Shown here: one piece after another, positions 21,298 to 29,868 of the stretch
Position numbering within the stretch: position 1 is the first letter of the stretch
How the letters are laid out: each line of letters begins with the position of its first letter
Assembly (NCBI GenBank): GCA_025353765.1
Contig: JANXOD010000027.1
Location: forward strand, 1 to 60,023
Direction: 5' to 3'
DNA: 60,023 bases
Source of the DNA: Sphingobacteriales bacterium
GTDB lineage: Bacteria; Bacteroidota; Bacteroidia; Sphingobacteriales; Sphingobacteriaceae
Made by a program: the position numbers and the translations under genes
Notes under the pieces: model-generated
Told to the model about the DNA's origin: nothing
Seen by the model: the letters and a program-made list of their open reading frames with translations, nothing else
Databases searched by the model: none

Positions 21298-23049
21298 ATG
21301 AAGATCATTACCAAAGCAGATTTCGCCAAAGCCATTAAACTGGATAAATTACCTCTGCCGGGTTTAGCTTCTTTGTTAATGGAAGTGATGAAAATTAATG
21401 AAGTAAATGAAGTTTTCCAGAAAGCAGAGCATCTTACAGGCCCTACTTTTGTAGATAAGATTCTTCAAATTATCGGTATTACTGTAGAGTTTAATGAAGC
21501 TGATTTAAAAAATATACCTAGAGAAGGCGCTTTTATTGCGATAGCAAATCATCCTTATGGTGGTATTGAAGGTTTAGTATTATTAAAAATTTTATGTACG
21601 GTTAGGCCAGATACTAAGTTAATGGCCAATTTTATTCTTAAAAAAATACCAAACCTGAGCGATTATTTTATTGCCGTTAATCCGTTTGAAAATGTAGAGC
21701 ATTCCTCCAGTATCAGCGGGATTAAAAATACCTTAGAACTATTAAGAAGTGGTATCCCGATAGGAATTTTCCCGGCAGGTGAAGTTTCTACTTATAAACT
21801 TGAAACACAGCAAATTACCGATAAATTATGGCACCCTGTAGTAGGGAAGATTATTGCTAAAGCAAAAGTGCCTGTCATTCCTATTTATTTTCATGGTAAT
21901 AACGGACTTTTATTCAATTTGCTAAGCCTCATTCATCCCACATTACGTACCGCAAAATTACCGTCCGAATTATTTAATAAACAAGGCCATACTATACAGG
22001 TTCGCATCGGTAAACCTATCCGTGTTCAGGATCTTTCTTATCAAAACAATACCAATAAACTACTCGGCTTCCTCCGTGCTAAAACCTATGCATTAGGCAC
22101 CGGCCTCGAAAATGAAAAAAAGATCTTTAATCCCCAAAATATATTTAAGATTAGAAAAAGAGTAAAACCTATCGTTAGCGAAATACCATCTGCTTTAATA
22201 GAAAAAGAAGTTGGTACTCTTGAAGATTTTAAAGTATGGACAGAGAAAAATTATGAAGTTTATATTGCCCCTGCATCACAACTTCATTATATTATCAAAG
22301 AAATTGGCCGGCTTAGAGAAGTTACCTTTCGGGAAGTTGGCGAAGGAACCAATAAGCAAATTGATCTGGATGAATATGACATTTATTATACCCATTTATT
22401 TATTTGGGATGTAGATGCAAAAATGATTGTGGGTGCTTATCGGATTGGGAAAGGCGATGAGATTTTTTACAGCATGGGCAAACGTGGCTTTTATATTGCC
22501 GAACTATTTAAAATTAAAGACCAATTTTATCCCATACTTCGTAAAAGTCTTGAATTAGGCCGGTCATGGGTACGCAAAGAATATCAGCAAAAGCCACTTC
22601 CTCTGTTTTTATTATGGAAAGGCATTTTAAAATATTTGATCGACAATCCACAATACCGTTATTTAATTGGTCCCGTAAGTATCAGCAATAGTTTTTCTAA
22701 ATTTTCAAAATCGCTTATTGTTGATTTTATCAGCAAAAACCACTTCGACCATGAATTGGCGCAATATGTGAAGCCCAGAAAGAGATTTAAAATTGATTTT
22801 TCGCAGGTAGACATGGATATGTTAATGGAGTCCAACGAAACTTTAAAAGGGCTGGATGATATTATTTCGGATGTGGAGGTATCCCACCTCAAAATGCCCG
22901 TTTTATTGCGACAATATATTGCATTAAATGCCAAAATTATCTGCTTTAATATTGATCCTAAGTTTTCTAATAGCCTAGATGGCTTCATCGTAGTTGACCT
23001 GGAAAAAATACCTCAGGAAATGTTGGAAAAATTAGGCAAGAATTTTTAA
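21298..23049 (+). CDS. olsF: Bifunctional N-/O-acyltransferase, OlsF type (amino-acid lipid synthesis)
   Basis: This 583-residue protein joins two domains. The N-terminal part (about 60-270) is a PlsC/LPLAT-like O-acyltransferase with ANHPYGGIEG in place of the standard HX4D, and GIFPAGEVSTY. The C-terminal part (about 300-560) is a GNAT-like hemolysin-type N-acyltransferase (YYTHLFIWDVDAKMIVGAYRIG, ELGRSWVRKEYQ, LLWKGILKYL). This fusion is known from OlsF of Serratia and Flavobacterium, which make ornithine lipid; the split forms GlsB/GlsA make glycine lipid in Bacteroides. The head-group amino acid cannot be read from sequence. It ends at a shared convergent terminator. Confidence 0.85.
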   Translation: MKIITKADFAKAIKLDKLPLPGLASLLMEVMKINEVNEVFQKAEHLTGPTFVDKILQIIGITVEFNEADLKNIPREGAFIAIANHPYGGIEGLVLLKILCTVRPDTKLMANFILKKIPNLSDYFIAVNPFENVEHSSSISGIKNTLELLRSGIPIGIFPAGEVSTYKLETQQITDKLWHPVVGKIIAKAKVPVIPIYFHGNNGLLFNLLSLIHPTLRTAKLPSELFNKQGHTIQVRIGKPIRVQDLSYQNNTNKLLGFLRAKTYALGTGLENEKKIFNPQNIFKIRKRVKPIVSEIPSALIEKEVGTLEDFKVWTEKNYEVYIAPASQLHYIIKEIGRLREVTFREVGEGTNKQIDLDEYDIYYTHLFIWDVDAKMIVGAYRIGKGDEIFYSMGKRGFYIAELFKIKDQFYPILRKSLELGRSWVRKEYQQKPLPLFLLWKGILKYLIDNPQYRYLIGPVSISNSFSKFSKSLIVDFISKNHFDHELAQYVKPRKRFKIDFSQVDMDMLMESNETLKGLDDIISDVEVSHLKMPVLLRQYIALNAKIICFNIDPKFSNSLDGFIVVDLEKIPQEMLEKLGKNF

Positions 23050-23070
23050 ATCCAAAATCCTGCAAAAACA

Positions 23071-23095
23071 AAAGCCTCGCAAAATGCGAGGCTTT
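23071..23095. terminator. Bidirectional terminator between the acyltransferase and the Oar-like receptor
   Basis: aaagcctcgca and tgcgaggcttt form an 11-bp stem around a 3-base loop. T runs follow on the plus strand and an A run precedes it, so it can stop transcription from both converging genes. Confidence 0.85.
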
Positions 23096-23147
23096 TTTCA
23101 CTAACTAAACCTAAACAATAATTATTAATTCTTTGTAATCTTCAGTA

Positions 23148-26100
23148 TTAAAAGCTGTAGCGTAAACCAAATTGCATTTGCCATCTTGAAGCAAATAAAT
23201 CAACTGAATAAGGTGCACCAGGATCAGCAAATGCATATTTGGGATAGACACCAGTACCGTTGGGAACATCGGTAGCTGTGCCGTTCGAAACAAAAACAGG
23301 TCCGCCAGCAGCACCCGGTAATTTACTTACAGTTGTTAAACCAATGCTTGATGTTGAATTATAGGTATTTGGAGAAAAATAATATTGCCCCCAGCTTTTA
23401 TTTATCAAATTGGTAAGATTAACAATATCGTAGGTGAAGGTGAGCACCTGCTTATGTTTGCCTTCTCCAAATTTAAAATCCTGTGCAAAACGGAAATCTA
23501 AGCTGTTGTTCCATGGTGTAAATACAGCGTTACGTTCTGTAAACTTACCACGGCGCGAGCTTAAATATTTGTTTTTATTTATAAAGACATCAAAGTTATC
23601 CGCTTGTTGCTGGGCTGTGGCGCCTCCAACAATATCATTGAAGAAATTAACTGTTTCGCCTGCCTTTGGTATATAAGCTAAACTAACCTGTTGTCCTGTT
23701 CCATTCATTGAGCTTGGATAAAATCCGTAAGTGTAAGGGTTACCCGATTGCGCACTTAGAAAGAAGGTAAAGTTAGAAGTCAGGTTTTTAGAAGCTCCCC
23801 AATTAATTATATAATTTAATGAAGAAACAATACGATTACGGGTATCAAAGTTTGAATTAGCTAATCCCGGATTGTTTGGATTTAAAGCCTGATTTAACTG
23901 CCAGTTTGATTCCATAGAGTTACGAATGCCATTAGTAACATCTTTTGAATGACCATAAGTATAAGCAAAAGATAGATTAAGACCGACAGGAAATGATTTT
24001 GCTATCTGCGCTGTTGCACTGTAACGATATCCATGATTAGTGTTTGATAACAGATAGGCGTTTGTATACGAAGGATTAACAGCTTTATTTTCAAATATTG
24101 GCTGTTGATGATCAGTATCATAAGCGTAATAAGTAACATTATCCTTTGTATTAACCTGTTGAAATTTTAGGTCGTGTATAACTTTAGTATAAATACCTTC
24201 CAGGGTAAACTTCCATTGATCGGGTGATGTATAGTCTAAGCCTAAATTGCTTCTCCATACCTGCGGCATCTTAAAATTATTATCAATCATATCAACCTGT
24301 GTTGGACCTGCTGAACTGGTATTAGGTGCCGGTATTTGCTGATTCACAAATCCTAAGCCCCCATTTGAAGGTGCTTGTATAGGATTAGTACCGGGAGTTA
24401 TTGGTGATGCTACACTTGGTTTTTTATCATAAGCACCATAGGTATCTCCATTGTTATAGAATGCATAACCGAGCCATGCGAAAGGAATACGGCCGGAAAA
24501 TAATCCGCTACCACCACGGAGTATAATACTTTGATCTCCACTAGCATCATAATTAAATGAAATTCGTGGATTGATCTCTATATTACCTAAATAATTATTT
24601 TTTATATCCTTTGGTTTAGTATAAGTAAAGGTATTGCCATAGTTTAAGTCAACCGGAGCGGTTGTTGTTTTGTTACTTAATGGCTGTTTATTAGGAAGAC
24701 CTGCATAATCTAACCGAATACCAGCTCTAAGTTTTAAATTATCTGCTAGCTGAATTTCATCCTGCCCGTACAGACTTAACAAATTGACTTTGAATAAGGC
24801 AGAAGGATGAGCTAAAATATAATCACGTGTATTATCTGTGTAATTATAATTTGCACGAATACGTGAGGGATTATTTGCCAAAAAATTGGCTATACTGCTA
24901 TAAGCATCACGACCATTCCATGCATTAACAAAATTATAAGTAATGTTGTAAAACTCGTTATGTGTACCGAAAGTGAACGTATTTTTGCCTTTTGTTAAGG
25001 TGAAGTTATCTGTAAACTCTGTTGTTTTTTGATGCATATCAAAAATAGCTGCTTCGCGATCAGTACCTAAAAAAATAGTTGTACCAGGAGTATTACCGGT
25101 TATTTCAATTTGGGGCAGCGCAGGGTTAGAGCTCGGATCACGATAATCATGAACATTAGAATAACCAATCAATAAGCTGTTATAAGCTGTATTTGAAAAC
25201 CGTGATTTGAATTCAGCAACAGTTGAATTTGAATTGTTATGTGAGGTATAATCTATGCCTCCAAAACGAAAGTTTTTTTGATCACGCTCAAGGTTAGTTG
25301 CTTCTGAACTAACAATGTTATTTCGTAATGTTAACTGATTTTTATCATTAATATTCCAATCTAAGCGGTTAAAATATTTATTTGAATTAGACTTAATATG
25401 TAAATGATCATACGTCCCTGCATCCTCCCCACTATATACTTTAAATGCAGCAGCAATATCCTGTGCTTGTTGTAAAGTTAATATTTTTGCAGATCCGGCA
25501 GATCCAGCTCCACTGATAACCGGATCCTCTTTTCGACTAATTTCCTCATTTGTAAAAAAGAATAATTTATTTTTAATAATGGGAAATCCAACACGCACAC
25601 CTGTTTGCACATCACTAAAATCATGTGGTAATTTTGAACCATCACCACCTGATGAGGCGAGCGCATTATTAGGCCCTACTAAAGAGGCATTGCGGCCATA
25701 GGTGTATACCGAACCCGTTACTTCATTTGTACCACTCCGGGTTACCGCATTTATACTACCACCCAATACATTACCAATTTTAATATCATAAGGAGCAACA
25801 TATACCTGAATATCCTGTATCGCATCCATGGATACCGGATTTGTACGTGTGCTGCTACCTACCTGGCCTGATGAATTAGTTTGGCCACCTAAGGATGGAC
25901 TGAAGCCAATGGCATCATTATTTATGGCACCATCCAGAGTTACATTATTGTAACGAAAGTTAGTCCCCTGAAAAGAGTTATTATTACTCTGTGGCGTTAA
26001 TCTTGTCAGATCCTGAAAGTTGCGGTTTATAGAAGGAAGAGCCTTCATTTGCGCTTGGCTGATTCTGGTACCTGCACCTGTTTTGGTTCCACCAACTGTA

Positions 26101-26465
26101 CTCTTAATGGTTACTTCTTGTAAAGCCGTAGTTTCATCTTTTAAAATAAAGTTATAAGTTGCACCACCTAAACTTAGGTTGATATTAGCAATTTCTTCTT
26201 TTTTAAATCCAACGAAGGAAGCAGTAATTGTATAAGGGCCGCCCGGGTTTAAATTGGGAAGTGTGTAACGGCCATCTAAATTTGTCTGTGCGCCATAGTG
26301 TGTTCCGGTACTGGTATTAACAATGGCTATAGTTACGCCCGGTAACGTAGCACCTGTTTGATCAGTAATTTTTCCACTAATAACGCCACTGGTAATTTGC
26401 GCCTTGCCAATCTGAATGGCACCTATCATCAGAAAGGACAGAATAATAACATTAAGTTTTTTCAC
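23148..26465 (-). CDS. Oar-like TonB-dependent outer-membrane receptor
   Basis: The 1105-residue protein has a signal peptide (MKKLNVIILSFLMIGAIQIG, cleavage after GKA), an N-terminal carboxypeptidase-regulatory-like beta sandwich (about 30-110: GKITDQTGATLPGVTIAI), a plug domain (about 130-245: INAVTRSGTNEV) and a large beta barrel ending in the terminal Phe of LRYSF. This is the Oar/Omp85-unrelated TonB receptor class. No susD-like lipoprotein is next to it, so a classic glycan SusCD system is not supported. Substrate unknown. Confidence 0.88.
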   Translation of the reverse strand: MKKLNVIILSFLMIGAIQIGKAQITSGVISGKITDQTGATLPGVTIAIVNTSTGTHYGAQTNLDGRYTLPNLNPGGPYTITASFVGFKKEEIANINLSLGGATYNFILKDETTALQEVTIKSTVGGTKTGAGTRISQAQMKALPSINRNFQDLTRLTPQSNNNSFQGTNFRYNNVTLDGAINNDAIGFSPSLGGQTNSSGQVGSSTRTNPVSMDAIQDIQVYVAPYDIKIGNVLGGSINAVTRSGTNEVTGSVYTYGRNASLVGPNNALASSGGDGSKLPHDFSDVQTGVRVGFPIIKNKLFFFTNEEISRKEDPVISGAGSAGSAKILTLQQAQDIAAAFKVYSGEDAGTYDHLHIKSNSNKYFNRLDWNINDKNQLTLRNNIVSSEATNLERDQKNFRFGGIDYTSHNNSNSTVAEFKSRFSNTAYNSLLIGYSNVHDYRDPSSNPALPQIEITGNTPGTTIFLGTDREAAIFDMHQKTTEFTDNFTLTKGKNTFTFGTHNEFYNITYNFVNAWNGRDAYSSIANFLANNPSRIRANYNYTDNTRDYILAHPSALFKVNLLSLYGQDEIQLADNLKLRAGIRLDYAGLPNKQPLSNKTTTAPVDLNYGNTFTYTKPKDIKNNYLGNIEINPRISFNYDASGDQSIILRGGSGLFSGRIPFAWLGYAFYNNGDTYGAYDKKPSVASPITPGTNPIQAPSNGGLGFVNQQIPAPNTSSAGPTQVDMIDNNFKMPQVWRSNLGLDYTSPDQWKFTLEGIYTKVIHDLKFQQVNTKDNVTYYAYDTDHQQPIFENKAVNPSYTNAYLLSNTNHGYRYSATAQIAKSFPVGLNLSFAYTYGHSKDVTNGIRNSMESNWQLNQALNPNNPGLANSNFDTRNRIVSSLNYIINWGASKNLTSNFTFFLSAQSGNPYTYGFYPSSMNGTGQQVSLAYIPKAGETVNFFNDIVGGATAQQQADNFDVFINKNKYLSSRRGKFTERNAVFTPWNNSLDFRFAQDFKFGEGKHKQVLTFTYDIVNLTNLINKSWGQYYFSPNTYNSTSSIGLTTVSKLPGAAGGPVFVSNGTATDVPNGTGVYPKYAFADPGAPYSVDLFASRWQMQFGLRYSF

Positions 26466-26483
26466 TTGCGTTCAATTTGAGCA

Positions 26484-26511
26484 CAAAGATTCTTCCATAA
26501 GATTACTACAA
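26484..26511 (-). promoter_or_regulatory. Promoter of the Oar-like receptor gene
   Basis: TTG (26509-26511) is followed after 17 bases by AATCTTTG (26484-26491), one mismatch from TAnnTTTG. Transcription would start about 10 bp before the start codon, giving a very short leader. The 21-bp repeat array begins only 60 bp upstream of this promoter. Confidence 0.55.
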
Positions 26512-26570
26512 TGTTAACACAACATTATATTATCGAAAATCGACATCGTTCCTTGAGCGCTTCCCCCGGG

Positions 26571-26780
26571 AATGTATATATCAAGCTCAATAACACTATT
26601 ATCAAATCCAATAATGGCAAAGTCAAACCCGAAAACGTCAATATCAACCTTGAAAATACCAATATCAAGCCCATTAACACCATTATCAAACTCAATAATG
26701 GCAATCCCAAACCTAATAACATCAATATCAACCTTGAAAACATCAATATTAAAGTTGAATTTGCCAATATTAGGGCCAGT
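26571..26780 (+). repeat. 21-bp tandem repeat array, ten units, coding for a heptad (N-x-x-I-K-x-N/E)
   Basis: Ten consecutive 21-bp units can be laid out from 26571. In the plus frame opened at 26511 (109 codons to 26840) they read NVYIKLN, NTIIKSN, NGKVKPE, NVNINLE, NTNIKPI, NTIIKLN, NGNPKPN, NININLE, NINIKVE, FANIRAS. Units 2-5 resemble units 6-9, so an 84-bp higher-order duplication is visible. The frame has no stop inside, but no convincing start context, and the antisense strand is open too. It can be a small repeat protein or a non-coding minisatellite between the receptor promoter and the GNAT gene. Confidence 0.8.
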
Positions 26781-26970
26781 ATGATAAAATCGAAGCCAAA
26801 AACACTAAGTTTTCAATTCATAGTAGCAATTACAGTATGAAAAAATGTTTAAAAGCTTACTTTTATACTAAGCTGGATGAAAAATTAAGAAAATGATTTA
26901 GATTTAAGCCCGTTTCCATTAGTGAATTAACATAAGATAGAAGATTATAAAAGAAACCAATTAGAAAATA

Positions 26971-27531
26971 ATGAATTTAGATTTTTCAACCTTTCCTATA
27001 TTAAAAACAGAACGATTAATATTAAGGCAACTTACAAATAAAGATGCCAAACAAATACATAAATTGCGTTCTGACCCAAGTGTGAATAGATTCATCGGAA
27101 GGACTAATTCCACAGGTGTTGAAGAAGCTACAGAGTTTATTAAGAAGATTGTTGAATTAGTTCAAAATAACCAAGGTATGTATTGGGTTATAGTTTTGAA
27201 AGATAATACAGATTTAATTGGAACAATTTGCTATTGGAATTTTGATGTTGACAACGAAATAGTAGAAATGGGGTATGAAATGCTGCCTGAATTTCAGGGC
27301 AAAGGCATTATGATAGAAGCAGTAAAAAGAGTGATTGAGTATGGTTTTAAAGAAATGAAAGCCAAAACTATTACAGCCCTCCCTTCAGCAGATAATAAAA
27401 GTTCAATAGCACTATTAAAAAAAGCTAAGTTTAATATTGATAATAAATCTTTTACGAATACCCATGAAAATGTAGATAATACAATAACCTATATATTAGA
27501 AAATAAATCTATACTGAGCATAGAAGATTAG
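26971..27531 (+). CDS. GNAT family N-acetyltransferase (RimJ/RimL type)
   Basis: This 186-residue protein starts like RimJ/RimL enzymes (LKTERLILRQLTNKDAKQIHKL), and has the acetyl-CoA binding motif A region MGYEMLPEFQGKGIMIEAVKRVIEYGF, followed by NKSSIALLKKAKF. It acetylates an amino group; the substrate (ribosomal protein, amino acid, drug or other) is unknown. It stands between the repeat array and mdh with its own upstream region. Confidence 0.85.
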   Translation: MNLDFSTFPILKTERLILRQLTNKDAKQIHKLRSDPSVNRFIGRTNSTGVEEATEFIKKIVELVQNNQGMYWVIVLKDNTDLIGTICYWNFDVDNEIVEMGYEMLPEFQGKGIMIEAVKRVIEYGFKEMKAKTITALPSADNKSSIALLKKAKFNIDNKSFTNTHENVDNTITYILENKSILSIED

Positions 27532-27643
27532 CAATAGGAAGCTTGGAGTAAAAGTAATTGCTTTCCATAATCTCTTAATCTTCATACAATGAATTATGAT
27601 GGTAAAGTTTAATAAACCATTTCCTAAAAAAGATTGAAATTTC

Positions 27644-27651
27644 TATCTTCG
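27644..27651 (+). promoter_or_regulatory. Putative -7 element before mdh
   Basis: TATCTTCG differs from TAnnTTTG at one base and lies 39 bp before the mdh start codon. No clear TTG is found at the proper distance upstream. Confidence 0.4.
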
Positions 27652-27689
27652 GCCAGAATAATTTCCCACCCATAAATCGTATTCAAATT

Positions 27690-28628
27690 ATGAAGATAAC
27701 AGTTGTAGGAGCCGGTGCCGTTGGAGCAACCTGTGCCGATAATATTGCCAGAAGAGAATTAGCTGAGGAATTAGTTTTATTAGACATTAAAGAAGGTTTT
27801 GCTGAAGGTAAAGCATTAGATATGATGCAAACAGCTACACTTTTGGGCTTTAATACTAAAATTACAGGCAGCACCAATGATTATAGTAAAACAGCTGGTT
27901 CTCATGTGGTTGTTATTACTTCCGGCATTCCCCGCAAACCAGGCATGACCCGTGAAGAATTGATTGGTACGAATGCAAACATTGTGAAAGGTGTGGTTGA
28001 AAATATATTGAAGTTTTCTCCGGATGCTGTCATCGTAGTAATCAGTAATCCAATGGATACAATGACTTACTTAGCCTTAAAATCAAGCGGGCTACCTAAA
28101 AATCGTATTATTGGAATGGGTGGAATTTTAGACAGTGCCCGTTTTAAATGCTATTTAAGTATGGCTTTAAATTGTTCACCCAATGATTTACAAGGCGTTG
28201 TGGTTGGTGGCCATGGTGATACGACCATGATCCCGCTTACACGTTTAGCAACTATGAATAGTTTGCCGGTATCCAACCTCCTAGACCAGGATACACTTAA
28301 AAAAGTGGCAGCAGATACCATGGTGGGTGGCGCAACTTTAACGGGCCTTTTAGGCACTTCTGCATGGTATGCTCCCGGTGCTGCCAGTGCTGCATTGGTA
28401 GAAAGTATTATACGTGATCAGAAGAAAGTATTCCCCTGCTGTGTATCACTAGAGGGTGAATATGGTCAAAAGGATATTTGCATGGGTGTGCCTGTTGTGA
28501 TTGGGAAAAATGGATGGGAAAAAATCATTGATTATAAATTGAATACTGAAGAACAGGCACTTTTTAATAAAAGTGCTGAGGCGGTACGTACCATGAACCA
28601 GGTATTACACGATATGAAGGTGATTTAA
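27690..28628 (+). CDS. mdh: Malate dehydrogenase (LDH-like type)
   Basis: This 312-residue enzyme interconverts malate and oxaloacetate with NAD. The Rossmann motif is GAGAVGATCADNIA, the Asp of LLDIKEG after beta-2 indicates NAD preference, SGIPRKPGMTREELIGTNA carries the substrate-binding Arg residues, and VGGHGDTTMIPLTR carries the catalytic His. The Arg in the mobile loop supports malate over lactate. The retropepsin-like gene follows after 9 bp. Confidence 0.96.
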   Translation: MKITVVGAGAVGATCADNIARRELAEELVLLDIKEGFAEGKALDMMQTATLLGFNTKITGSTNDYSKTAGSHVVVITSGIPRKPGMTREELIGTNANIVKGVVENILKFSPDAVIVVISNPMDTMTYLALKSSGLPKNRIIGMGGILDSARFKCYLSMALNCSPNDLQGVVVGGHGDTTMIPLTRLATMNSLPVSNLLDQDTLKKVAADTMVGGATLTGLLGTSAWYAPGAASAALVESIIRDQKKVFPCCVSLEGEYGQKDICMGVPVVIGKNGWEKIIDYKLNTEEQALFNKSAEAVRTMNQVLHDMKVI

Positions 28629-28637
28629 AAGCCCTCT

Positions 28638-29066
28638 ATGAGAAAAACGGTAATACCTATAGAACTTATAAATTTACAGGATGATGGCTTCCACCTTTTG
28701 GTGGAAGTTCTTGTTTTTGGTCAACCTTTTAATGTCGTATTAGATACCGGAGCCTCAAAAACAGTATTTGATAAAACTTTTTTAGAAAATCATATAGCCT
28801 CAGGCGATCTGTTATTGTCGGACAGACTATCAACCGGATTAGGCACTACTTCTATGGAAAGCTTTAGTATCTATTTACCGGATTTACAGATTGGAAAACT
28901 AATACTAAAAGATTTTGAAGCCGCTGTTTTAGATCTCTCTACCGTAACCTATGCCTATGAAAACCTGGAACTACCTCCTGTAATTGGTGTTTTAGGTGGT
29001 GATATCTTACAACGCTATAAAGCTAAAATTGATTATGAAAAGCTTACTTTAATTCTATTACCATAG
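28638..29066 (+). CDS. Retropepsin-like aspartic protease family protein
   Basis: This 142-residue single-domain protein has the catalytic motif VVLDTGASKTVFD near residue 35-47 and the C-terminal GVLGGDILQRYKAKIDY hallmark of the retropepsin-like clan. It has no signal peptide and should be cytoplasmic, acting as a dimer if active. It lies 9 bp after mdh, so the two are probably co-transcribed; a functional link is not known. A 7-bp hairpin (29069-29085) follows. Confidence 0.8.
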   Translation: MRKTVIPIELINLQDDGFHLLVEVLVFGQPFNVVLDTGASKTVFDKTFLENHIASGDLLLSDRLSTGLGTTSMESFSIYLPDLQIGKLILKDFEAAVLDLSTVTYAYENLELPPVIGVLGGDILQRYKAKIDYEKLTLILLP

Positions 29067-29174
29067 CTAGTCTATAAAATAGACTTCAACCACGTATTAT
29101 TTTTATTACGAATCACTAAAAAAATCAGTCGCTAAAAAATAATAGGTATTATTGTCGGGGAATTAAACCAGCCA

Positions 29175-29867
29175 ATGATAAATTGTACTCTATTGAAAAA
29201 CAGCTGTATAAACTTCTTTCTCATATTAATTCTTTTTTGTTTCTCCTCCTGTTTTGAAGTAATTGAAGAAATTAATTTAAAAAATAATGGGTCGGGTAAT
29301 GCGACCATTACATTGAATTTAAGCAAAAGCAAAACTAAAGTAGCATCAATAATGCTCTTAGACAGCATTAAGGGATACAAAGTTCCTACAAAACAAAAAA
29401 TTCAACAAGAGCTTAGTGAAGTGGTTGATTATTTAAAAAAAACAGAAGGAATTTCCAATGTTAAAAAGACTTTAGATTTAGAAAATTATATAGCCAGTGT
29501 GAGCTTTTTCTTTAAAGATATTTCAAACATCAATAATGTAAATAAAAATGTTTTGAAAAAGCTAAAAATAAAACCCGTAAATAATTCATCCTATACATAC
29601 AGCCCATCAAAAAATATTTTTACCAGAAACTATGAATATACTAATGAAGCCTCTGTACAATACAAAAAACTAAAAGGCGATGTTAAAAATATTTTTAAGG
29701 ATGCCTTTTATACCAGTATTTACAGATTTGAGAATCAAATTACATCCTATAATAATAAAGCAGCAACTGTATCTAAATCAAAGAAAGCTATTATGCTTAA
29801 AGCACCTGTCTTAGATCTCATTAACGGAAAAGCCAATATTTCAAATACCATTCAATTATCCAATTAA
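29175..29867 (+). CDS. Putative lipoprotein, first gene of a three-gene envelope operon
   Basis: This 230-residue protein has a hydrophobic N-terminus ending in a lipobox-like LFCFSSC, with the Cys near residue 26, then FEVIEEINLKNNGSGNATITLNLS. I do not recognise the remaining domain. The mature part is Lys/Asn-rich without further membrane segments. The gap to the next gene is 1 bp, so translation is probably coupled. An outer- or inner-membrane lipoprotein is the likely place. Confidence 0.7.
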   Translation: MINCTLLKNSCINFFLILILFCFSSCFEVIEEINLKNNGSGNATITLNLSKSKTKVASIMLLDSIKGYKVPTKQKIQQELSEVVDYLKKTEGISNVKKTLDLENYIASVSFFFKDISNINNVNKNVLKKLKIKPVNNSSYTYSPSKNIFTRNYEYTNEASVQYKKLKGDVKNIFKDAFYTSIYRFENQITSYNNKAATVSKSKKAIMLKAPVLDLINGKANISNTIQLSN

Positions 29868-29868
29868 C

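Noticed and set aside
22659..22988. 109-codon minus-strand ORF inside the acyltransferase gene
   Set aside because: Antisense shadow of a conserved domain, no motif.
23148..26465. SusCD glycan-utilisation locus
   Set aside because: There is no SusD-like gene and no glycoside hydrolase near the receptor. The Oar-like layout fits better.
26525..26767. 80-codon hydrophobic minus-strand ORF in the repeat array
   Set aside because: The Leu/Ile-rich peptide is the automatic reverse reading of AAT/ATC-rich 21-bp units. No start signal or signal-peptide cleavage supports it.
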